Assembly: GCA_029249345.1 (NCBI GenBank) | Contig: JAQWHM010000017.1 | Location: 186,001-250,000, forward strand | Length of the DNA stretch: 64,000 nucleotides | Source of the DNA: UBA10348 sp002469915 | GTDB taxonomy: Bacteria > Bacteroidota > Rhodothermia > Rhodothermales > UBA10348 | Reading direction: 5' to 3' | In this document: in pieces, positions 25,521 through 32,423 of the stretch | Layout of the letters: each line of letters begins with the position of its first letter | How positions within the stretch are numbered: the first letter of the stretch is position 1 | Position numbers and translations under genes: made by a program | Notes under the pieces: generated by a model | Databases searched by the model: none | Seen by the model: only the letters and a program-made list of their open reading frames with translations | Told to the model about the DNA's origin: nothing

Positions 25521-26438
25521 GTGAAACGCATTCTATTCATTTTTCTCGACGGAATCGGAATTGGGCCTGAAGGTGGCCAAAACCTATTTGGGTCAGAAGA
25601 CCTAAAGGGCTTCAACACCTTGGCTGCTGGCCATTCATGGACCGAGGAAGATTTTAAAGCCGTATCTACTTCCAATCATGTAGTACGATCTATCGATGCA
25701 AACCTGGGTATACCGGGCCTCCCACAAAGCGGAACAGGCCAGGCGACCATTTTCTCAGGCGTAAACTGTGCACAATTAGCAGGAAGGCATTACGGACCGT
25801 ACCCTCATTCGACATCACGCCCCATACTGGCTACAGATAACGTATACCATAAAGTAGCTCGCATCCGAGGTGCGCACTCCAGTCGGTTTCTCAACGCATA
25901 TCCAGATCAGTTTTTTGAGCGAGCCAAGCAACGAGATCGATGGTCCGTAACCACACGCTGTTGTTTAGACGCCCAGATGCATATTTCTTCCCTGGATGAT
26001 CTAGAATCTGGAATGGCGATCGCTGCAGACTTCACCGGTGCCGGGCTTCAGCGATTTGTAAAACGTGATCTTACCATCATTGATGAAAAGCAGGCTGCTA
26101 CACGCATGAGCGATTTAGCGCAGATGCAATCGCTCTCCGTATTTGAGTATTTCCACTCAGACAAAGCAGGACATGCTCAAGATCATACGCAGGCAAAAAG
26201 CGTCTTGGGGTTGCTAGACCGTTTCTTTCAAGCGTTGATTCAAACGATCAATTTCAGCAACACAACGTTGGTGATTACCAGTGATCACGGAAATCTGGAA
26301 GACGTATCCGTCAAAACCCACACCAGAAATCCCGTGCCTTTAATCGCAATGGGACCGTCGGCCTACGCCTTTGACGCGGTTAGAGATCTCAGTGGTATCA
26401 CTCCAGCCATTCTGAGAGGGCTCCATCCTACTGAATAA
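25521..26438 (+). CDS. iPGM/alkaline-phosphatase-superfamily metalloenzyme
   Basis: A 305-residue protein of the metalloenzyme superfamily (cofactor-independent phosphoglycerate mutase / phosphopentomutase / alkaline phosphatase). The metal-binding N-terminus ILFIFLDGIGIG, the motif GLPQSGTGQATIFSG around the likely nucleophile Thr/Ser, and the C-terminal metal cluster VITSDHGNLEDVSVKTHTRNPVPLI are clear. At 305 residues it is far shorter than true iPGM (about 510), lacking the inserted transferase domain, so it is more likely a phosphatase or related phosphotransferase than a mutase. Substrate unknown. Its 3' end overlaps the S46 peptidase gene by 11 bp. Confidence 0.8.
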   Translation: MKRILFIFLDGIGIGPEGGQNLFGSEDLKGFNTLAAGHSWTEEDFKAVSTSNHVVRSIDANLGIPGLPQSGTGQATIFSGVNCAQLAGRHYGPYPHSTSRPILATDNVYHKVARIRGAHSSRFLNAYPDQFFERAKQRDRWSVTTRCCLDAQMHISSLDDLESGMAIAADFTGAGLQRFVKRDLTIIDEKQAATRMSDLAQMQSLSVFEYFHSDKAGHAQDHTQAKSVLGLLDRFFQALIQTINFSNTTLVITSDHGNLEDVSVKTHTRNPVPLIAMGPSAYAFDAVRDLSGITPAILRGLHPTE

Positions 26439-28632
26439 TTTCAGCTACGATGCGATCAGCCTCATAGACATTCTCCAAAAGTGCGAGAATGGCTCTTGAA
26501 TCAACTGATATTGCTCGTGCCTGCTTGTCTGAATAGACAAACTCATTGGGTAAAGATTCAAGATTTCCGTCAAATATGAGTCCCACGACTTCTAAATCCG
26601 CATTGAGTAACGGGGAGCCTGAGTTACCGCCCGTTATGTCGTTCGTAGACACTAGGTTAAAAGGAATTGAGCGATCGACAGAGGATGCTTTCCACCGCTC
26701 AGGTAGTTGCCACTCCGTTTCTTCCGACCGTGTTTCGGCTAACTCAAATGCACCTTCCAGTGTGGTGAAAGCGGGTACGATCGTGCCTGATTGGTTATAG
26801 GATGACACAATTCCATCGGCAATTCGAAGGGTGAACGTGGCATCGGGAGGTGCGGCATCTCCATTGAGGGCGAATTCAGCACCAGCTAATCGAGATACAA
26901 AAAGCTGTTCTTGATCTCCCAGTGCCTGCAATTCCTGATCCAACGTGAAATACAATGGAGCAATTGCGCTAATCAAATCGACCGTGACATCTCCACTTGC
27001 CAAATAGTTATCATCTAGCATGACTCGGAAAGCCGCCGTATCCGTTAGAGCCGTGTACATAGCTACTGAATCCGCAAGCTGCTCGATAGTGACGCCTTTC
27101 AGCAGGCGTTTCATAGTAGGATCGGAATCGCCGAGATAGGTAGAGAGATCTCGAATACGCCGTTCAATGATCTCCTTTTCCAATGCTTTCGGCCAACTGG
27201 TAATAGCTAGGCCCTCATCATAAATACCTTTCAATTGCTCTGGCGGTGCACCCCGTTGACGTAAAAGGGTATACACATATCCGTAGAGTGCCCGGGTAAG
27301 AACGTGCGACGAGACTGCAGGGTTTAGAAAATGATAAAAAGCTCCTGCTTTGGCTGAAGAGGCTCGTTTAGACTTCTGAATCAGCTTAATGTCATCCCAG
27401 ACTTTGCCATAGATTTGGTCCAGCGAGTCGTTTTCTGCTAACCGATTCCTTAGGTCTATTTCTGAGGAATAGGTTCTTGATAAGACATCTCCATAAAGTA
27501 GTCCTTTATACTCTCCGTCGTAGGACTTTTGCATATTCATGGCTGTCATCAAGTCATTTCGCACGTCGAAGGAATCAGCGGTTATGGCCTCATTCTCAAC
27601 GTATTGCTCCATGACGGCAATTCGATCGCTTAAAATCTCCAACATCGCAGGATATTCGGTATTTCGCCGGTATTCCAACTGGCTTACCGTACTCAGCCGA
27701 GAGGTTGACCCAGGATTTCCGACAACGAACACAGACTCGCCTTCGGAGGCGCCATCTATCTCCCAGCGAAAGTAATCAGGTGTGTTAAGCGGCGCAGATT
27801 CGCTCCAGACCCTGAAAAAGGATGCATCAAACGTGTGACGAGGGTAGGTGAAGTTGTCCGTATCCCCACCGAAATAGCCCACAGCTAATTCAGGGGCAAA
27901 GACCAATCGAACATCCGCGTATTTCTTATAGGTGTAAAGTGCATACCGGCCTCCCGAATAGAGATTAACAACCTCCGCTCGGAGCGTTGAATCACTGGCT
28001 GCAAGTCGCGTGTTGTTTCTACGTTCTATAGCCTCAGCACGTTTGCGCCTGGCCTCAGCCTGCGGACCCGCACCGATCACATCGGCCGCCGCATTTAATA
28101 CTTCCTCAGAGACATCGTCAATCTGAATGAGTTGCTCTACGTACAGGCCAGCAACACTTCGTTCTAGCGAATCATCTTTTGCGTAAAACCCATTGTCCAG
28201 TAGAGACTCCCCGTCGCGCTCTACTTCCGTAATCGAATCTCGCGCACAATGATGATTCGTCATTACCAATCCTTTCTCGGATACAAAAGACGCCGAACAA
28301 AATGAGCCCAGCCGAAGCGCTCCTAAACGCGCTTTCGCAATCCAGGCTGAATCGGCCTCGACTCCGTGAGTATCCCGCATGTAGTCCACGGGTATATTGT
28401 CTAATGTCCACATCTTGCCATCTTCGAACGGACCTATTTCGACCTCTGCATATTCTTCATCATAGAAGGACGGAGTGGGTTCGATGGGCTGATTGTGATG
28501 CTCCGTAGAGGGAATTTCCGCGCGTGTGGTCACTTGAGCGACCTGAGTTGGTGGCGTACAGGCGGCCATCCCAAAGGAAGAAATCAAAAAGATTGAGACA
28601 ATCTGACTTTTATAGAGCATTTGATGGAACAC
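26428..28632 (-). CDS. S46 family dipeptidyl-peptidase, DPP7-like, predicted lipoprotein
   Basis: A 734-residue S46 exopeptidase that removes dipeptides from the N-terminus of oligopeptides. The catalytic triad motifs are present: TNHHC (His 127/128), GDTDNFTYPRHTFDASFF (Asp), and NDITGGNSGSPLLN (Ser near 671). Eighteen residues after the serine the residue is Gly (IFDGNL); in characterised S46 enzymes this position is Gly in DPP7, which prefers hydrophobic P1, and Arg in the acidic-specific DPP11. The N-terminus is a lipoprotein signal (SSFGMAAC, Cys25), suggesting periplasmic or surface anchoring. It probably feeds dipeptides to uptake systems, as in peptide-fermenting or scavenging Bacteroidota. 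Confidence 0.92.
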   Translation of the reverse strand: MFHQMLYKSQIVSIFLISSFGMAACTPPTQVAQVTTRAEIPSTEHHNQPIEPTPSFYDEEYAEVEIGPFEDGKMWTLDNIPVDYMRDTHGVEADSAWIAKARLGALRLGSFCSASFVSEKGLVMTNHHCARDSITEVERDGESLLDNGFYAKDDSLERSVAGLYVEQLIQIDDVSEEVLNAAADVIGAGPQAEARRKRAEAIERRNNTRLAASDSTLRAEVVNLYSGGRYALYTYKKYADVRLVFAPELAVGYFGGDTDNFTYPRHTFDASFFRVWSESAPLNTPDYFRWEIDGASEGESVFVVGNPGSTSRLSTVSQLEYRRNTEYPAMLEILSDRIAVMEQYVENEAITADSFDVRNDLMTAMNMQKSYDGEYKGLLYGDVLSRTYSSEIDLRNRLAENDSLDQIYGKVWDDIKLIQKSKRASSAKAGAFYHFLNPAVSSHVLTRALYGYVYTLLRQRGAPPEQLKGIYDEGLAITSWPKALEKEIIERRIRDLSTYLGDSDPTMKRLLKGVTIEQLADSVAMYTALTDTAAFRVMLDDNYLASGDVTVDLISAIAPLYFTLDQELQALGDQEQLFVSRLAGAEFALNGDAAPPDATFTLRIADGIVSSYNQSGTIVPAFTTLEGAFELAETRSEETEWQLPERWKASSVDRSIPFNLVSTNDITGGNSGSPLLNADLEVVGLIFDGNLESLPNEFVYSDKQARAISVDSRAILALLENVYEADRIVAEIIQ

Positions 28633-28664
28633 AGAGTGAAGGTTCTGGATTATACGGCCGGCCT

Positions 28665-28750
28665 GCGAGAGTGGCGGAATTGGTAGACGCGCTAGATTTA
28701 GGATCTAGTGTCCTACGGACGTGGGGGTTCGAGTCCCCCCTCTCGTACCA
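28665..28750 (+). tRNA. tRNA-Leu (TAG)
   Basis: An 86-nt class II tRNA with a long variable arm (GTGTCCTACGGAC). The anticodon stem-loop is CTAGA-TTTAGGA-TCTAG with anticodon TAG. The acceptor stem GCGAGAG/CTCTCGT has a G-T pair at 1-72, discriminator A, and the CCA end is encoded (28748-28750). The T arm is GGGGG-TTCGAGT-CCCCC. A -10-like TATACG lies at 28651-28656. Confidence 0.96.
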
Positions 28751-28794
28751 AATGCTGGGGTTTGCCGAAAGGCGGATCCCAGCATTATTGTTTT
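28751..28794 (+). terminator. Rho-independent terminator after tRNA-Leu
   Basis: AATGCTGGG and CCCAGCATT pair, with a nested CCGAAAGG mini-hairpin in the loop, followed by ATTGTTTT. It directly follows the tRNA. Confidence 0.85.
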
Positions 28795-28798
28795 CGGA

Positions 28799-29695
28799 TC
28801 AATTCATCATTTGGGAATAGTCTGAAAGGTGCGCGGGATCTGTCTTGGAAAGAGAATCAAAAGCGGATGTTGCTTCAGGCGATGATTGAAACATGGCTGC
28901 AATCTCTGAATACTTGGCCGCAAAAAACTGATCTAGGTAGTAGGCCCGGCTCACTTCCTCTCTCAACAACTCGAGACGTTGTACTAAAGCCAAAAGCAGT
29001 TGGCGTGTTTCGGTCGTTTCTCTTGCAAAGTGATCCAAAACACTGTAGTGGTACTCGAAATAGGCCGCTCTTAGATCCCGAAAGCGGGAATCTGTGATCT
29101 GCCCGATTAACTCTCCCCTGCTTTGGTCGCCGCTGAGCGTTGCCCAGCCTGCTGCTCCACTTGCTTGCGCAACCTGGGCTATTCGCCGCGCTTCCTCGAA
29201 ATGAGGCTGCCCACCCAACTCGGAAAACGTATCGTAATCGTAGCCCAGCATCACATAAGCATAGAAATCAAGAACGCTCGTTAGCGGCTCGTACCGATCG
29301 GGCTCATGAATCAGAGGGGTACCTTGCGAATAATCAATTAGCCATGAGTCATCGCTGATTTGAAGTACAGTAGACTGCTGAGCGGCACCATAAATAGGGC
29401 GCTTGGAAGCCAGAACAAGGCGTGCCCGAAACCGCGTCAAGGACACCGCTTCAGTGAATACAATGGTGAGTGAGCAGTTAATTCGCTCTTCCTCCTCATA
29501 TCGATCCTGGGTCCATTGTCGCATGTTAATGTACTCCCTCGCACGATCTTCCAGTTCATCCAAAAAGGAATAATCTGATCCGGAAAGGGACTGGTAATTA
29601 ACATCCACACTGCAGTTAAACTCTTGGCCATTTGCCGGTTTACTTCCCAGGCTGACCAAAAGTAGACCAATAGCGGCCAATTTTAGACTCTTCAT
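28799..29695 (-). CDS. PorD/DUF4835 family secreted protein
   Basis: A 298-residue protein with a cleavable signal peptide (LAAIGLLLVSLGSKPANGQ). The body matches the DUF4835 pattern: FNCSVDVNYQSLSGSDYSFL near the N-terminus, the paired CSLTIVFTE, and the conserved LDFYAYVMLGYDYDTFSELGG in the middle. In Bacteroidota this family is named PorD and has been linked to type IX secretion, although its exact function is not clear. No other T9SS gene is nearby, so function here is uncertain. It is convergent with tRNA-Leu. Confidence 0.8.
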   Translation of the reverse strand: MKSLKLAAIGLLLVSLGSKPANGQEFNCSVDVNYQSLSGSDYSFLDELEDRAREYINMRQWTQDRYEEEERINCSLTIVFTEAVSLTRFRARLVLASKRPIYGAAQQSTVLQISDDSWLIDYSQGTPLIHEPDRYEPLTSVLDFYAYVMLGYDYDTFSELGGQPHFEEARRIAQVAQASGAAGWATLSGDQSRGELIGQITDSRFRDLRAAYFEYHYSVLDHFARETTETRQLLLALVQRLELLREEVSRAYYLDQFFAAKYSEIAAMFQSSPEATSAFDSLSKTDPAHLSDYSQMMN

Positions 29696-29818
29696 GCGCT
29701 CTGATAATGCTGAATTCGAGTCGTGATACAGAACGGTATGGTTACAGTTTCCACCTCACGGAGTCAATATGCTTGAACGGGGCTGAATGGCACGTGAAAG
29801 GCCTAGGAATCAAGGTGG

Positions 29819-29863
29819 TTGGAGTTGATGCGATTGGAGTTGATGCGATTAAAATTGATACGG
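29819..29863 (+). repeat. Short tandem repeat, 15-bp unit, two exact copies and one degenerate
   Basis: TTGGAGTTGATGCGA occurs twice in direct succession (29819-29833 and 29834-29848), followed by a degenerate third unit (29849-29863). It ends just before the likely start of the next gene (29870). The unit length is a multiple of three, so it would also be tolerated inside a coding N-terminus (as LELMR repeats). Confidence 0.8.
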
Positions 29864-29869
29864 TTGGCA

Positions 29870-30694
29870 ATGAAGGGGTCCTACACGGTGGCTTTGAGCG
29901 TATCGATACTGATATGCGGAGGGCTAACGTGGCCTGCATCCGGACAGATTCGACCTGTTTCGTTTCTTCCAGAAACTCTGCGCATATTTACCGCTTCCGA
30001 CAATCCGGCCCTGATGCCAGAGGATTCAATTACGTGGCACCTGCAAGTAGCCACCGAAATGCCCTTTGGACTCCCTGAGATCTCACCCATTTGGATTAGG
30101 ACTGGAAGACGGCTTGGGCGATCATATATATCATCACGGATTGCAGCGCGGCAACTCGGAGACTACCGCGAACTAGGAGCGACGCTATCGCGGGCGCAAC
30201 CGGGTGGGGAACGCTGGTCTTGGGGAGTGTCTTTCACCCCAACCCTATTGACCATGGGTCGCTTGGGGACTCGATTAGCGGCATCAACGGTGCTTGGCGG
30301 CCACGTTGTGGCCGCCAAAAAGGTCACGATTACATCCTACGTTGGATTTGAAGCAGGTCGAACCACCCTTTCTCAGTTCTCCCTTGGAGGCACCTTTGGA
30401 CTGCTTGCCACCCTTGAGCTTTTCCTCCAATTGTATCACTCTAGCGAGTACGGGTCTGTCTTGCGGGTAAGTCAAGATATTTTCTCTTCCCACAGCGCGA
30501 TACTCACCGTAGGATGGGAATCAGAGGTAGACATGATTTTCTTGAGCTTTATGATGCATGTAAGAGAGGAGATTATTGCCGTTCACAGTTCCCTTCATCC
30601 TGACTTAGGCGTTTCCTGGGGTCTTACAATTGGGACGCGCAATCTGAAGCACATGGGCCATTTCATGGACGAACAATGGCCGTATGCACCCTGA
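29870..30694 (+). CDS. Predicted exported outer-membrane beta-barrel-like protein, unknown function
   Basis: A 274-residue protein with a signal peptide (SYTVALSVSILICGGLTWPASGQ). I chose ATG 29870 because it places the signal peptide at the N-terminus; an upstream TTG at 29819 would add 17 residues from a tandem repeat. The mature part is rich in alternating hydrophobic/polar stretches and contains FTASDNPALMPED near the start, a phrase like those in PorV/UPF0164-type barrels. The end (GVSWGLTIGTRN) also suggests strands. No family can be assigned firmly. It overlaps the next gene by 11 bp, so the two are probably translationally coupled. Confidence 0.6.
   Translation: MKGSYTVALSVSILICGGLTWPASGQIRPVSFLPETLRIFTASDNPALMPEDSITWHLQVATEMPFGLPEISPIWIRTGRRLGRSYISSRIAARQLGDYRELGATLSRAQPGGERWSWGVSFTPTLLTMGRLGTRLAASTVLGGHVVAAKKVTITSYVGFEAGRTTLSQFSLGGTFGLLATLELFLQLYHSSEYGSVLRVSQDIFSSHSAILTVGWESEVDMIFLSFMMHVREEIIAVHSSLHPDLGVSWGLTIGTRNLKHMGHFMDEQWPYAP
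30294..30318. repeat. Perfect 11-bp inverted repeat within a coding sequence
   Basis: TTGGCGGCCAC and GTGGCCGCCAA are exact reverse complements separated by only GTT. It is GC rich and would form a very stable hairpin in the mRNA of the 29870-30694 gene. There is no T-tract after it. Confidence 0.85.
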
Positions 30695-32423
30695 TCGTTT
30701 AATACTCATGTGCGCTCTATTCGTAGCACTACCTTTTAAAGCATCAGCGCAGGTGGTAGCGCACGCCGACTCCATGGTATTATCGCATATAGAGCAGGAA
30801 ATACTCACAGAGATTGACGCCGGAGCTCCGATCCCATTGGATGCGCAATCGAACAAGACCGTAGCCTGGAGAACGGGTATGGGTTTCTTAAATAATGCCT
30901 CCTCCCGCCCTGCCGAACCCCTTTCCGGCAGTCAAAGTATGTGGTTTTTTATGCAATTTCGACACCTTAAAGCTCTAGATATCGCACTTTCCCTTCGAAA
31001 GGATGCCTTCGAGCCGATGTACACATCGGCTCGTCCTTGGTATGGACCGGAATCCAAGCGTGCTACTATTTCTTATTCCCACAACAAAACAAATACCCGG
31101 TTTATCTTGGGCTTTTACCGACTGGAACAAGGGTTTGCGCTGCAGACTGGAAGCCTGTTCAGCCGGTTCATTTCTATGTCGAACCCAACTGCGCCTAAAG
31201 GCCACGCCCTACGCATTCGTCCGGCGCATGCTGGAGCGCCGTTTCCGCGAAAAGGAATGGTAATTCAGTGGCAAGTAATAGCCGGACTAGAACTCTCCTC
31301 CTTTACGTACTCCAGTGTATTCCCGGTTAGCCTGGACTCGTTTTACCGCATTGATGGCACAAAAAGTACGTGGATAACCGGCACTTCCAAGTCGAGTAGG
31401 TTTACCAGCCAATCAATGATTGATCGGCGGAATGGGCTTGTTCGCAACGGAAAAGGTGTGGCTATGGTCCTACAACGAAAATGGGGCAGCCTCTCATTTA
31501 TGTCGGATTGGTTTGAGGTACGAAGGGCGAGAACACCTGAAAAACGAAGTCCTTCAGGAACTGAATACAGTATGTTTTTCAATTACAAAAGCACGTTTTG
31601 GGATGCTGCTACAGAATTCGTCTCACGTAATGGTAAGACCTAAGACTGGGTCGCTGCCTTTCGACTTTTCCCGGTACGAAATATGTCTGTACTTGCACGC
31701 ATCATGTACAGCTCACCTGATAACTCGGTCATGGAGCACGCGTTTTCTACCTATTTGGCTTCTTTTTCAGGCTCGAGCGGAAATCGATCTGCGCAGGACA
31801 CAGAGTTTTCGATAGCAACACGATATCGACCTTCCAGCAATTCAGTAATCACCTCAGGCTGGAGAACACGCATCCGGTACACTTCATCCGAGGCCAAAAA
31901 AGAAACCACAAGAACGGCTTTTTTCATGGCCGAAGCGCCCAGAAGGAAAGCATTTTCAGTTCGTCAACTTTTTGTGTTTGATCAACAAAACCTGTTGGCT
32001 TTTGACACGAAGAATCGCCCCTTATCCAGTGTGCGCTCAAAAACAGACATCAAAATGACAGTCCCGCCCAAGTGGGTGGTAGGCGTTACATACGCCGCAG
32101 TTAGAACGCATTTGCCGTCTCCTCTTTTCACTATGATTGCCCTAACAGCCTCTTGGCAAACGAATGGGTGGAAAGTGACGGTTCAAGTTGCCGACGGGCA
32201 TCAAGCAGGAGGGAATAATAAACAGCGCGCCTACTTTGGTGCACCCAATATTACAGGACTGTTTCCTCTGGGGTCCATCTCAGGCAATTCAGCAAGCACG
32301 ATTGCGATGCTTTCGTATTCTCGGAGCCGGCTGAAGGTAGAGCTTAGGTTTTCGGACACTGCATCCAAAGAAAACCAATCGGGTAAACTTCAGGTCGTTT
32401 GGAAAACATCTACCCCTCGATAA
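30684..32423 (+). pseudogene. Outer-membrane barrel protein gene split by an in-frame TAA at 31641
   Basis: Two open stretches, 30684-31643 (319 codons) and 31683-32423 (246 codons), lie in the same frame, separated only by a TAA at 31641-31643 and 13 open codons (DWVAAFRLFPVRN). Joined they give about 579 residues that read as one protein: signal peptide (LILMCALFVALPFKASAQ), then a long beta-strand-rich region with FYRLEQGFALQTGSLFSRF and, across the stop, FVSRNGKT[stop]DWVAAFRLFPVRN. The order of strand motifs resembles the barrel part of Bacteroidota helix-hairpin-helix outer-membrane proteins, but no HhH region is seen; this resemblance is from memory. A single base change (for example AAA or CAA to TAA) explains the break. 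It may be a recent pseudogene, a sequencing error, or a read-through case. Confidence 0.7.

Noticed and set aside
28524..28820. 98-codon open frame across tRNA-Leu
   Set aside because: Much of it is a translation of the tRNA (the VAELVDALDLGSS-type phrase), a common false ORF.
29707..30078. 123-codon open frame ahead of the 29870 gene
   Set aside because: It is in a different frame from the signal-peptide-bearing gene, has no recognisable features and overlaps it.
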